NCBI GenBank assembly: GCA_019358975.1
Contig: JAHHIL010000013.1
Span: 1 to 64,000, forward strand
DNA from: Trichocoleus desertorum ATA4-8-CV12
Lineage (GTDB): Bacteria; Cyanobacteriota; Cyanobacteriia; FACHB-46
Direction of reading: 5' to 3'
DNA: 64,000 bases
In this document: in pieces, positions 19,476 to 28,382 of the stretch
Position numbering within the stretch: the stretch's first letter is position 1
Layout of the letters: the number at the start of each line of letters is the position of its first letter
Translations under genes and position numbers: made by a program
Notes under the pieces: model-generated
What the model saw: the letters and a program-made list of their open reading frames with translations, nothing else
What the model was told of the DNA's origin: nothing
Database searches by the model: none

Positions 19476-20873
19476 GTGTCAACCCAAAAGATTCCTTACC
19501 AGCGATCGCTGCCGAAACGTTCTGCTCAGCCCGTGCCCAAGAAACCCAAGAAATCCAGTAACACTCGTCTAATTTGGCTATTGTTTAGCCTGACTGGGGT
19601 TGCGATGTTATCGGCAACGGCTGGAGCTTTGCTGGCTGTGTCTCTGGCAACCACACCTTTAATGCAGAGTAAGCTCAGCCCAGAAGAAGCGGCGGTGTTT
19701 GGTCGAGGCGAAAGCATTTCCAGCAATCCTAACTTCCGCTTACCCCAACTCACACGTCCCGTTAGCATCCTGCTGTTAGGTGCCAAGGTGCTCTCGACGG
19801 ATGTAGCAAACCCGCCTGCTAACGCCCGTGACTTGGGTTACCACGCGACCCTCAACTCTTTTGAAGGTCTAACCGACACCATGCTGTTGATTCGGTTTGA
19901 CCCAGATACCAAGAAGCTGGCAGTCTTATCCATTCCCCGTGACACCCGCACCTATGTAGAAGGCTACGGGGTGACGAAAATTAATGAAGCGAACTACTAC
20001 GGGGGTCCTGCCCTCAGCGCTAAAGCGACTAGTGAGCTATTAGACGGGGTGGGCATCGATCGCTATGTCCGCGTCAACGTTCAAGGCATTGAAAAACTGA
20101 TCGATGCTTTGGGTGGGGTCACCGTCTACGTCCCCAATGACATGAAGTACCAAGATGACAGCCAGCACCTCTACATCAATCTTAAAGCTGGCAAACATCA
20201 CTTAAATGGCAACCAGGCTCTGCAATTTCTGCGGTTCCGCTACGACGAGAATGGCGATATTGGCCGTATTCAACGCCAGCAAATGCTGATGCGGGCCTTG
20301 ATGGAGCAAGCTCTCAACCCTACCACCCTGGCTCGTGTTCCCAAAATTCTGTCTGTGATTCAATCGCATCTCGACACCAATCTGAGCGTCGAAGAACTCA
20401 TGGCTTTGGTCGGATTTGCCACGCAGACAAACCGCTCCAATGTGCAAATGTTGATGGTTCCTGGCGACTTTAGCGCTCCGAGTGAATACCAAGCGAGTTA
20501 TTGGATTCCTGACCACGATCGCATTCAATCCATCATGGCGCAGCACTTTAATCTCGGTGGAGGCAGCGCTCTACCCACGAATCCGGCTTATCTCCGCGTG
20601 GCCATTCAAGACAGCACCCGTGAGTCTGCCGCTACAGAAGGACTGATGAATACGCTCACCGAGGCAGGCTACTCCAATGTTTCAGTCAATAACCCTTGGA
20701 GTGAGCCTTTGAATGTGACTCGGATTGTGGCCCAACAAGGAGATGCAGAAAGCGCTGAAGCCTTACGACAAGTCTTAGGCGTGGGGGAAGTCCGAATTGA
20801 GAGTACAGGGGCTATCCAATCGGATGTCACCATTCAAATTGGCAAAGACTGGCTCCGCCAAAACAGCCGCTAA
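19476..20873 (+). CDS. LytR-CpsA-Psr (LCP) family glycopolymer transferase
   Basis: 465 aa; the GTG at 19476 is preferred because TTGAGGAAG lies just upstream (a GTG five codons earlier is also open). Lys/Pro-rich cytoplasmic tail, one membrane helix (about 30-52), then the extracytoplasmic LCP domain: GLTDTMLLIRFDPDTKKLAV, SIPRDTRTYVEGYG (Arg residues that bind pyrophosphate), KINEANYYGG, and DALGGVTVYVPNDM. A C-terminal LytR_C domain follows (RVAIQDSTRESAATEGL ... about 375-460). Attaches glycopolymers to peptidoglycan or related carriers. The stop overlaps the converging hydrolase gene by 4 bp. Confidence 0.95.
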   Translation: MSTQKIPYQRSLPKRSAQPVPKKPKKSSNTRLIWLLFSLTGVAMLSATAGALLAVSLATTPLMQSKLSPEEAAVFGRGESISSNPNFRLPQLTRPVSILLLGAKVLSTDVANPPANARDLGYHATLNSFEGLTDTMLLIRFDPDTKKLAVLSIPRDTRTYVEGYGVTKINEANYYGGPALSAKATSELLDGVGIDRYVRVNVQGIEKLIDALGGVTVYVPNDMKYQDDSQHLYINLKAGKHHLNGNQALQFLRFRYDENGDIGRIQRQQMLMRALMEQALNPTTLARVPKILSVIQSHLDTNLSVEELMALVGFATQTNRSNVQMLMVPGDFSAPSEYQASYWIPDHDRIQSIMAQHFNLGGGSALPTNPAYLRVAIQDSTRESAATEGLMNTLTEAGYSNVSVNNPWSEPLNVTRIVAQQGDAESAEALRQVLGVGEVRIESTGAIQSDVTIQIGKDWLRQNSR

Positions 20874-21823
20874 GAAACAGCTTCTGCTGAGTGAGTCGCC
20901 GCTTTTGCCAAAATCCACTCCTGCAAGATTAGATTCACTCGCTCCGGGGCTTCATCTTGCGGGCAGTGTCCCAACCCTTCGAGGGGGATAAACTGCTCTA
21001 CCTGAGGAAACTTGGCAAACTCCTGCCCCAAAGCGATCGGCTCCCAAGGATCTTCGGCACCCCAGAGAATAATGGCAGGGCAAGGTAGGACAGGGAGCAA
21101 ATCTTCTGGCAATGGCCCTTGGGAGTAGCGAGTAAAGGCCAGGAAGACTGCCGCCGCTCCCGTATCCACGGTAGGAGCCATCAATAAATCCACTAGTTCA
21201 TCCGAAACTGCTGCGGGATCTCGATACGCCTGCAACAAAATTTTCCGCACCACTTTTCGTTGGGCTAAGCGGCTAAAAAAGAACTGTCCAATCCAGCTCA
21301 CGCCAAGTAGACGCTGTAGCACCGGGGCACCCACTCGACGATGCCAAGGCAATCCCAACCGCTTGCGATCGTGCAGCAGACGTAAGGAACAGTTGAGTAA
21401 AGCTACCCCCAAGGCGATCGCTGGTCGATCCACCGCTGCTTGCATCGCCACAATACAACCAATCGAATTCCCTACTAAGAAAGCAGGTTCACCCACGACC
21501 TCTTGGCAGAAATCCGCAACTTGTTGCCCCCAAGTTTCCATCGTGTACTCAATTTGCTCACCGGGCTGCAACGAACCGGGTTTCGGTTTAGCTGAACCGC
21601 CAAACCCAATTAGGTCTAGGGCGTAAACTCGGCAGGTGGTGGCTAGAGCGGGAATATTCTTGCGCCAGTGTCCCCAGGAGGCACCGAAGCCATGTACCAG
21701 AACCACGGCAGGACCGCGATCGCCTTGGGTATGGTAGGAAATCGGAAATCCCTGCCAGTTCCAGGTCAAGGCAATGAGATCAGTGCGGGTCACGGCTGAG
21801 GTATTAGAAGCGGGGGGCATCAT
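20870..21823 (-). CDS. Alpha/beta-fold hydrolase (pheophytinase/CLD-like group)
   Basis: 317 aa. Oxyanion loop VLVHGFGASWGHWR, DLIGFGGSAKP, nucleophile elbow GNSIGC (Ser near 150), Asp in LWGAEDPWEP, and His in GLGHCPQDEAPERV complete the triad. The HGFGASxxHWRxNIPALA and VGNSxG sequences resemble the plant pheophytinase/chlorophyll dephytylase branch, so a chlorophyll-ester or related isoprenoid-ester substrate is possible, but this is inference. No signal peptide. Lies on its own, converging with the LCP gene. Confidence 0.85.
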   Translation of the reverse strand: MMPPASNTSAVTRTDLIALTWNWQGFPISYHTQGDRGPAVVLVHGFGASWGHWRKNIPALATTCRVYALDLIGFGGSAKPKPGSLQPGEQIEYTMETWGQQVADFCQEVVGEPAFLVGNSIGCIVAMQAAVDRPAIALGVALLNCSLRLLHDRKRLGLPWHRRVGAPVLQRLLGVSWIGQFFFSRLAQRKVVRKILLQAYRDPAAVSDELVDLLMAPTVDTGAAAVFLAFTRYSQGPLPEDLLPVLPCPAIILWGAEDPWEPIALGQEFAKFPQVEQFIPLEGLGHCPQDEAPERVNLILQEWILAKAATHSAEAVS

Positions 21824-22047
21824 GGAATTTCTAGAGAACGACTGACAAAACTACATAAGCTTCAATCTTTATTGTGGCAACAAGCCCGCCGGAATGCGCG
21901 GTAATGGCTAGAACATGGGCTGGAGTACCAAGCAAACCCCGAGGTTTGGGAACACTAAGCAGCAAAATGCCAGAGAGTTCACTAGGGAGTTCGAAGATGC
22001 CACAAAGACCTAGCCGCCCCAATATCATCACCCCTAAGATCAGCACA

Positions 22048-22314
22048 ATGCCGCGTCAGCAAACAGAAGCGACGGTATATCTAGATGTCTATAAGCTGGT
22101 AGTAGAGCGCAGACGACTGGAACAGGAACGGCAAAAAATTGAACAGCGTAGCCAGCAAATCAATCAGCGGATGACACAACTGGATCAAGAAATTGCGGCG
22201 CTGGAAACAACTTTGCAGCAGCTACGGTCAAAGACAATTCCAGAAGCACGGCCTCTTCCCGCGCCTACCAGTGGTCAGCCAGAACCTTTTGATATGTTGT
22301 TCTTGGAATATTAA
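22048..22314 (+). CDS. Small coiled-coil protein, unknown
   Basis: 88 aa from ATG at 22048 (several upstream ATGs are in frame; none has a clear ribosome-binding site, so the start is uncertain). After a short N-terminus (MPRQQTEATVYLDVYKLVVE) comes a strong heptad-repeat coiled coil (about 20-62, RRRLEQERQKIEQRSQQI onward), then a Pro-rich tail ending in DMLFLEY. Probably an oligomerising scaffold or accessory protein. I do not recognise the family; gas-vesicle accessory proteins have similar makeup, but no gvp genes are nearby. Confidence 0.6.
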   Translation: MPRQQTEATVYLDVYKLVVERRRLEQERQKIEQRSQQINQRMTQLDQEIAALETTLQQLRSKTIPEARPLPAPTSGQPEPFDMLFLEY

Positions 22315-22384
22315 ATTACCGAACGGAAGCTGGGTTTGCTGGCATCTATCCTTCACCTTGCCCAACTCAGATCTGCCTCAAACC

Positions 22385-23467
22385 TTAATTCTGAAATACT
22401 TCAACTGAGAACATCTCAGTTAAGGTGCGCAGATAAGGTAGAAATAGGGCTAGTTGGTCTGGGGCTAGGCGATCGTGCATTTCCCAGCCCAACGTTTGCA
22501 GCATGTCTTGCACCAGCTTCCAGCTCACGTTCAAACGGGGGTAGAGCATGACACAAAGCGGGAAGAGTTCTTGCTGCACCGAACGAATACTGTCTTCCAA
22601 AATACACAGGCAAAGGTAAACCTGGAACATTTCTACATCGCGGATGCTGGAAACTCGAACGGAGGCTGAGTTTAGCAAGCCGCTATAGCTCTCATAACCC
22701 GGATTCGATCGCCCGACTTGGCTGCAAACCGCATGAGCAATTTTGGTACTCACAGGCAAGAGAGCTTGCACTGCTTCTAAGACGGGGGAGTCAAGGTCAT
22801 GCTCTGCGGCTGCTTTATAAGCGTCTCGTAAGGGCATGTACATGTGGTCATCCATGACTTTGAAGTAAGGCTCTAACAGCGATCGCTCTGTAGGCGGCAG
22901 CTTTTCTAGCAACATTTTGCCAGTGTAGTGAAACTGCATGCTGACAAAACCGATGGCGCGTGGGTCTTGAGCCGTATATTTGCGACGCACTCGGCCAAAG
23001 TCATTTCCGACGACAACTGACAACCGCCGAGGGGTAATCCGCTCAGCGTAGGCATCTAATGATTTCTTGAAGAGGTTGTGAGAATCTGCTGCGATTTGCC
23101 AGGGGTCGATCAAGCTGGGGTCAATATCGTGTCGCTCCATTTCTTCTGAGAGCAGCGTTTCTGTGGTGGACCAAGCCTGAGCACTGGCTAAGGTCAACTG
23201 CTTCAGTAGTTTGCTGGCAGTGAGAGTTCGCCCCTCTTTAGAATTGATCGTCGCCAGGTTGTCACTCGTTTTTAGTTGCTCTGTCGTTTCCTTAGAACTG
23301 ACAGCAACGACGTATTTCCTGGCCCAAATCGCTGCCAAGGAATGAATTTTAGATTCTGGCACTGCTCCCCTAGAACCTGGACTTGGTGCTGCAATCCGTT
23401 GCAGCTGAGATGGCAATGCCATAGACGGTTGCTCTTTAGCCGCAGTAGATGCCAGGGAATGAGTCAT
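22385..23467 (-). CDS. Conserved unknown protein (360 aa)
   Basis: Start taken at the ATG at 23467 (MTHSLAS); a TTG seven codons earlier is less likely. First 90 residues are low-complexity and Ser/Ala-rich. The remainder is an all-helical globular protein with RRLSVVVGNDFGRVRRKY, DPRAIGFVSMQFHYTGKMLL, MDDHMYMPLRDAY, SVRVSSIRDVEMFQVYLCL and a Trp-containing C-terminus. No membrane segment and no catalytic motif that I can name. The middle contains an FGRVRRKY basic patch that could bind nucleic acid or an anionic partner, but that is speculation. Confidence 0.8.
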   Translation of the reverse strand: MTHSLASTAAKEQPSMALPSQLQRIAAPSPGSRGAVPESKIHSLAAIWARKYVVAVSSKETTEQLKTSDNLATINSKEGRTLTASKLLKQLTLASAQAWSTTETLLSEEMERHDIDPSLIDPWQIAADSHNLFKKSLDAYAERITPRRLSVVVGNDFGRVRRKYTAQDPRAIGFVSMQFHYTGKMLLEKLPPTERSLLEPYFKVMDDHMYMPLRDAYKAAAEHDLDSPVLEAVQALLPVSTKIAHAVCSQVGRSNPGYESYSGLLNSASVRVSSIRDVEMFQVYLCLCILEDSIRSVQQELFPLCVMLYPRLNVSWKLVQDMLQTLGWEMHDRLAPDQLALFLPYLRTLTEMFSVEVFQN

Positions 23468-23920
23468 TACCAAATCCACAATTATCAACAGGGTTTTTGA
23501 AGCTAGAAATCAAAACTTGATTATCTAAATCGGTGGCTGAGTAATCCAGCACTAGCAGTTCCGTGAGGAAATACGCAGATATTTACGATTTTTCTGAGAA
23601 ATACTCTATTGGACATCAAGTATCCTGTATTTTTGCTGAAAAGTAAAACAGGCTGTTGAGAATCTTCAATTTAGTTAAGGTTAACTGGGGTCTCAATTCA
23701 CTCTACAGTCAGAAATCAGCCCTTACAAGCACTATTTATGAGAAAAAGTCACCTTCCTTAAGGTATAAATTATAGCAACATCACCTCGCTCTACTTACAT
23801 AAAATCTCCCAAGCGCAAGTTATTTATGTCCATAGCGGCAGGTGGCGCTAGCGCAGATTGCTACACCCTGAACCGAAAGGTTCTTGTACTATTGAGGGTG
23901 AATTAAGCAAAGTGGCAACT
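23468..23920. other. 453-bp divergent promoter region
   Basis: AT-rich, no credible gene. Should contain the promoters of the unknown 360-aa gene (minus) and the phosphoglucomutase gene (plus). Near 23830-23870 is a short GC-rich stretch with CATAGCGGCAGGTGGCGCTA, resembling dispersed cyanobacterial repeats. Confidence 0.4.
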
Positions 23921-25360
23921 ATGAGTGCAGGCAGCAATTCGAAAGCGATTAAGTTTGGTACGGATGGATGGCGAGGGATCATTGCTGACGACTTTACCTT
24001 TGCTAATGTGCGGCGGGTAACACGCGCGATCGCCAGCTATCTCAAAACCGCTTATTCTCAGGATCGACCCGTTTTAATTGGCTATGACACTCGCTTCCTA
24101 GCAGATCAGTTTGCGCAAACGGCTGCTGAAGTGTTGGCAGAGTTAGGTTGGACTGTCAAAGTTGTGGACCGGGACTGCCCAACGCCTGTCATTGCCTATA
24201 ACGCTCGTCACCTAAACTCAGCCGGAGCGCTCATGTTCACGGCGAGTCACAATCCTGCCCCCTACTGTGGGATTAAGTACATTCCTGACTATGCGGGTCC
24301 TGCAACGACCGAAATTACAGATACGATTGTCGCCAATATTGAAGGCGCGAGTGATGCCCCTGCATCGACTAAAAACGGCGATCGCATTTCCACCTTTGAC
24401 CCGAAGCCAGAGTATTTACAGTTCATCTACACGCTTTTGGATGTCGAGCGAATTCGCAGCGCTAAGCTCAAAGTTAAGTATGACGCGCTTTACTCCACGT
24501 CACGGGGTTACTTAGATGAAGTGCTGATGCACTGTGGCTGTGAAATAGAAGCGTTCCACACTTACAGAGATGTGCTGTTTGGTGGGGGTATGCCTGAGCC
24601 CAAAGGGGAGCAGCTAGAAGAATTGGTTGCAGCCGTGAAGCGCGATCACGCGGATCTGGGCTTGGCGACGGATGGAGATAGCGATCGCTTTGGCATTGTG
24701 GATGAGCAAGGCAATGTCTTGACGCCTAACACGGTGCTGCTGTTGTTGGCTCGCCATTTAGTGCAAAACAAAGGCAAAAGGGGGGCAATTGTTCGGACTG
24801 TAGCCACAACCCATTTGCTAGATAATTTTGCCGCTAAATATGGCTTGGAAATTCACGAAACGGCGGTCGGCTTTAAGTATGTCGGTCAGAAGATGCGGGA
24901 AACTACTGTCTTGATCGGTGGTGAGGAGTCGGGTGGTCTCAGCATCATTGACCATATCCCTGAAAAAGATGGGGTTTTGGCAGACATGCTGGTGGCGGAG
25001 GCGATCGCTTATGCAGGTAAGCCTTTGAGCCAGTTGGTAACAGAAGTGATCGCAGAGGCAGGTGGCCCGCTCTACAACAAGCGTCTCGACTTGCACTTGG
25101 AAAACCCTCACAAGGAAGCGGTATTAGAATCTTTTACTAAGAATCCACCGTCGGAAGTGGCAGGGATTAAGGTGAAAGAGGTAGGCCGCAAGGATGGCAT
25201 TAAGCTTTACCTGGAAGACGGTAGCTGGGTGTTGTTACGTCCCTCTGGAACTGAGCCGTTGATGCGGGTTTATATGGAGACAAATTCTCCTGAGAAGGAA
25301 ACCCAAATTGCTCAGCATATGGATCAGGTGATTCATCAGATTCAACCTGTGGGTGTGTAA
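23921..25360 (+). CDS. Phosphoglucomutase/phosphomannomutase family enzyme
   Basis: 479 aa from the ATG at 23921, which gives the usual N-terminus KFGTDGWRGIIADDFT. Moves a phosphate between C1 and C6 of a hexose via a phosphoserine. The four signature elements are intact: active serine TASHNPAPYCG, metal loop DGDSDRFG, sugar-binding GGEESGG, and phosphate-binding RPSGTEPLMRVY near the C-terminus. In cyanobacteria this branch is one of two PGM-like paralogues; whether glucose, mannose or glucosamine is preferred cannot be told here. Supplies sugar-1-phosphates for glycogen or polysaccharides. Confidence 0.93.
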   Translation: MSAGSNSKAIKFGTDGWRGIIADDFTFANVRRVTRAIASYLKTAYSQDRPVLIGYDTRFLADQFAQTAAEVLAELGWTVKVVDRDCPTPVIAYNARHLNSAGALMFTASHNPAPYCGIKYIPDYAGPATTEITDTIVANIEGASDAPASTKNGDRISTFDPKPEYLQFIYTLLDVERIRSAKLKVKYDALYSTSRGYLDEVLMHCGCEIEAFHTYRDVLFGGGMPEPKGEQLEELVAAVKRDHADLGLATDGDSDRFGIVDEQGNVLTPNTVLLLLARHLVQNKGKRGAIVRTVATTHLLDNFAAKYGLEIHETAVGFKYVGQKMRETTVLIGGEESGGLSIIDHIPEKDGVLADMLVAEAIAYAGKPLSQLVTEVIAEAGGPLYNKRLDLHLENPHKEAVLESFTKNPPSEVAGIKVKEVGRKDGIKLYLEDGSWVLLRPSGTEPLMRVYMETNSPEKETQIAQHMDQVIHQIQPVGV

Positions 25361-25371
25361 ATCCGAGCCTT

Positions 25372-25418
25372 GGGGGCACTCGCCCCCAACCCCCCGCTGA
25401 GGGACGGCTGCGTCCCCC
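25372..25418. repeat. Back-to-back GC-rich hairpins
   Basis: GGGGGC-ACTC-GCCCCC (25372-25387) followed by GGGACG-GCTG-CGTCCC (25401-25416), a widespread type of cyanobacterial extragenic palindrome. It starts just after the phosphoglucomutase stop and could also help end transcription. Confidence 0.75.
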
Positions 25419-25494
25419 AGACCCCCTCCAGAGGTAACTTTGGGGTCTCTCTTTGACAACTTGGCGTTCAACTTTCTAACCCTGTATTTCTAGC

Positions 25495-25585
25495 TCCTGA
25501 TTTCTCACTCCTCACCCCTCACTCCTTTCATCCTTCATCCTTCCTCCCTCATCCTTACCCCTCACTCCTTTCATCCTTCCTCCTC
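25495..25585 (+). repeat. Pyrimidine-rich tract with a 23-bp direct repeat
   Basis: About 90 bases almost entirely C and T, interrupted by CA. ACCCCTCACTCCTTTCATC plus CTTC occurs exactly at 25514-25536 and again at 25557-25579. It runs up to the start codon of the LapA-type gene and leaves no Shine-Dalgarno. Confidence 0.85.
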
Positions 25586-25870
25586 ATGGTTCCTCTCCTC
25601 ACCTCACTAATCCTCACTGCCTGGGTGGTGGCGATCGCCATTATTTCGGTGCAGAATTTTGCGCCTGTTTCTTTTGAGTTTCTGCTGTTTAAGTCGGTGG
25701 AGATTCCGTTTGGGATTGTGCTGGCGTTTAGTGTGGGTCTGGGTGTGGTTGGTATGGCTTTTGTACAGCTACTCTGGGGTTTGAGCAGCTCTATTCAGGG
25801 TTATTCTGCGGCTCCAACGGGTGGGGGCGGCAACGCTCAGAGCGATGATAGCTGGTCGGAAGATTGGTAA
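25586..25870 (+). CDS. LapA/DUF1049 family membrane protein
   Basis: 94 aa with two hydrophobic helices: LLTSLILTAWVVAIAIISV then, after the diagnostic QNFAPVSFEFLLFKSVEIPFG link, IVLAFSVGLGVVGMAFVQLLW. The tail is Gly/Asp/Ser-rich (GGGGNAQSDDSWSEDW) and probably disordered. The VQNFxPVxF..F pattern marks the lipopolysaccharide-assembly LapA family, whose E. coli member works with LapB; no lapB partner is nearby here. No ribosome-binding site is visible in the pyrimidine-rich leader. Confidence 0.85.
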   Translation: MVPLLTSLILTAWVVAIAIISVQNFAPVSFEFLLFKSVEIPFGIVLAFSVGLGVVGMAFVQLLWGLSSSIQGYSAAPTGGGGNAQSDDSWSEDW

Positions 25871-25885
25871 TCCTACGGCTTAGGT

Positions 25886-27694
25886 TTATTCGATGCGGAG
25901 GTCGATGGGTAGACGGGCATAAACGCCAAGGGGGTCGTTGAAGGCTTTTAGGGTGGACAGGTCTTGTTGCATCTTGAGAAACTCGGCTGTGAAGGGATCG
26001 GCTTTTTCAATCGCTTTTTCGCCAGCTTGGGCTGTTGGGTCACCTACCAGTTTCTTGAGAATTCGTTCTTCGAAGGTGCGGGTTTTAGGGTATTCCTCTA
26101 GTTTCCAGTTATCGCCTAGTTTGGCTCGCTTGGCGGCATCTTCGACGGCAGCATTGAGGCCACCGATCGCATCGACTAAGCCGAGTTGTTTGGCAGATGT
26201 GCCTGACCACACTCGTCCTTGGGCTAGGGTTGCTACTTTTTGTTTGGGTAGTTTGCGAGATTCGGCAACTTTGGTAATAAATCGGTCATAGATTCGATCC
26301 ACGACGCGCTGGTGCACAGCTAATTCTTGGGGAGTTCTAGGGCGGGTAATGGTCTCACTATCGGCAAAGCGGGCGGTCTTCACCACGTCCCAAGTCACTC
26401 CTTGGGTGTTCGCTAGCTTTTGCACGTTGGGCAAGAGGCCAAACACGCCAATGGAGCCAGTGATCGTGTTTGGTTCGGCAAAAATCTGGTCAGCGTAGGT
26501 GGAGATCCAATAGCCACCGGAAGCGGCCACATCTCCCATTGAAACCACAATGGGTTTGGCTTTCTTGATCAAGACGACTTCTCGCTGAATCACTTCGGAG
26601 GCAGTGACGCTCCCACCGGGGCTGTTCACCCGTAGCACCACCGCTTTGACATCATCGTTGAGTCGTAGTTCTCGCAGTTGTCTAGCTAAGCGATCGCCTC
26701 CGACTGAGCTAGGGCTACCAATGCCTTCTACAATGTCGCCTTCGGCATAAACCACTGCGACTTGGTTGCCAGAAGCCTTCTTGGTGTCCTCGACTGTTCT
26801 GGCATAGGTCGGCAAGCTAATCTGGCGGAAGGAGCGGTCGTCTTCGTCGCTGTCTGTCATTTGCTTCAGGTCAGCTACTACTTCGTCGAAGTAAGCAACT
26901 TTATCGACTAAGCGTCGCTGTAAGGCTTCCTCGGCGAGTAAAATGCCTTGGCTATCTGCGATCGCTTGTATTTGCTGAGGCTTGAGTTTGCGGTCCTTGC
27001 TGACGGTGGTGGAAAACTCGCTCCAGAGGTCTCCTAGCAGCTTGGCCGTTTGTTCACGGCTAGCAGGGCTTTGCTTGGTGAGGAGGAAGGGTTCTACCGC
27101 CGACTTGTATTTGCCAACTCTAGTAACCTGAACGCCAATGCCATATTTTTGCAAAGCTCCGGTGTAAAAAGTTGGCTGAGAACTAAAACCATTCAGTTCC
27201 ATCGAGCCAAACGGGTTGAGCGCTATGGTATTCGCGATCGAGCTTAGATAATACTCTCGCTCACTCCACTCTGTGTCATAGGCAATGATCTTTTTGCCCT
27301 TAGCCCGAAACCGCTCTAGTGCTTCCCGCACTTCCTTCAAAGTCGCTAAACCGGAACTAGTGCTGGAATTGCCATTGCTATACAAATAAAGAGCGATGAC
27401 GCGGTCATCTTTAGCCGCTCGATCAATCGTTTGCAGGACGGTCTGTAAAGAGATGGACTCAGTACTGTCATTCGAGAGCGCTTCACTAATCGCCTGACTG
27501 GTACTAGTGGCAGGCTTAGAATCTGTAATATTTAAAGATAAATCAAATGTCAGAACGGACTTATTTCTCACCTGAGGGCCAGAGTCAACCGCCGCAGCCG
27601 CAATGAACAAAAAGATGAGTCCCCCCACTCCCAAGCTGCAAAAGAGGATGAGTCCTGCCAAACTAGCGAAGGTGTATTTGAGAAAGTCACGCAT
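25886..27694 (-). CDS. sppA: Signal peptide peptidase SppA, 67-kDa type
   Basis: 602 aa from the ATG at 27694 (AGGA lies 9 bases upstream; the longer frame adds 13 residues with no signal). One N-terminal membrane helix (about 5-35), then two tandem S49 peptidase domains. The catalytic Lys is in RVGKYKSAVEPF in the first domain and the nucleophilic Ser in GDVAASGGYWIS in the second, matching the Lys-Ser dyad of E. coli SppA. Digests leftover signal peptides at the membrane; the cyanobacterial homologue has been linked to light acclimation. Confidence 0.95.
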   Translation of the reverse strand: MRDFLKYTFASLAGLILFCSLGVGGLIFLFIAAAAVDSGPQVRNKSVLTFDLSLNITDSKPATSTSQAISEALSNDSTESISLQTVLQTIDRAAKDDRVIALYLYSNGNSSTSSGLATLKEVREALERFRAKGKKIIAYDTEWSEREYYLSSIANTIALNPFGSMELNGFSSQPTFYTGALQKYGIGVQVTRVGKYKSAVEPFLLTKQSPASREQTAKLLGDLWSEFSTTVSKDRKLKPQQIQAIADSQGILLAEEALQRRLVDKVAYFDEVVADLKQMTDSDEDDRSFRQISLPTYARTVEDTKKASGNQVAVVYAEGDIVEGIGSPSSVGGDRLARQLRELRLNDDVKAVVLRVNSPGGSVTASEVIQREVVLIKKAKPIVVSMGDVAASGGYWISTYADQIFAEPNTITGSIGVFGLLPNVQKLANTQGVTWDVVKTARFADSETITRPRTPQELAVHQRVVDRIYDRFITKVAESRKLPKQKVATLAQGRVWSGTSAKQLGLVDAIGGLNAAVEDAAKRAKLGDNWKLEEYPKTRTFEERILKKLVGDPTAQAGEKAIEKADPFTAEFLKMQQDLSTLKAFNDPLGVYARLPIDLRIE

Positions 27695-27779
27695 TGAGAG
27701 AATTCCTGGCAAAAGTGAATAGCGCCTCGGCAAGCATCATTCTTCGAAGAGAAATCAACCTGGTCAAGCTTTAGCTAGG

Positions 27780-28330
27780 TGCGTGAAGTACCCGACGCTG
27801 ATGGCAAGCAATACAGCACGGGCTTCCTGTTTCAACAGCCACTGCCTCCACCTTGCAAGCAAAGTATTGGTCTGACACAGCTTCTGGAGGTTTTGGTCAT
27901 GTCTGCATTCGCAGCACATCCCACTGACTCCCGTGATAGTTGCCTACCACCCAGGCAGCAACCCGCCTTCCGCAGGTTGATAACTTTTGCTTTTGCTTCT
28001 CTTGGATTTACGCCATGGCGACCAGTTGGAGAAAACAGCTTCCCTGAACTACCGATCTGCCTGCGGCAAGAGTCGAACCTCTACTTTGAAGTTTGCCTGT
28101 CTGTTCGATGCGGTCAGGTGGGTTATTAAACCATCTAAATTATACCTTGAAACCCTTGCCATGAATAGACTTCAAGCTTTTTATTTGCTCGATAGGTTGG
28201 CGATTCGTCGCTCACCTACTCCACTCGCCTGTGGCATCGTTCGGGGTGAGACTCCTCATCGCCGGACTCCCTATCCCGACGCTGATTTTTCAAGTACAGC
28301 GCGGGGCTTCCGTCGCTAGCTAATTGCTCT
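27780..28330 (-). mobile_element. Degraded IS200/IS605-type (TnpB) remnant
   Basis: No gene survives in this 690-bp gap, but two copies of the same end-type hairpin lie 478 bp apart: CCCGACGCTGA...TACAGCACGGGCTTCC (27789-27826) and CCCGACGCTGA...TACAGCGCGGGGCTTCC (28267-28303). Both share the bulged CCCG-A-CGCTG / CAGCG-CGGG stem seen at the tnpB end near 55150. A minus-strand reading near 27910 gives a short CAANADMTK stretch that weakly recalls the C-terminal zinc/RuvC end of TnpB. Probably relics of one or two insertions. Confidence 0.4.
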
Positions 28331-28382
28331 CTCACGAAGCCGCCGCTCTTTCAGCATGCCCCAACTCAGGGTTAAAGGTGAG

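Noticed and set aside
28060-28140. Possible tRNA on the minus strand (AGAGGTTCGACTCTTGCC)
   Set aside because: The T-loop-like TTCGACT lacks a proper five-pair stem and no acceptor or anticodon arms fit.
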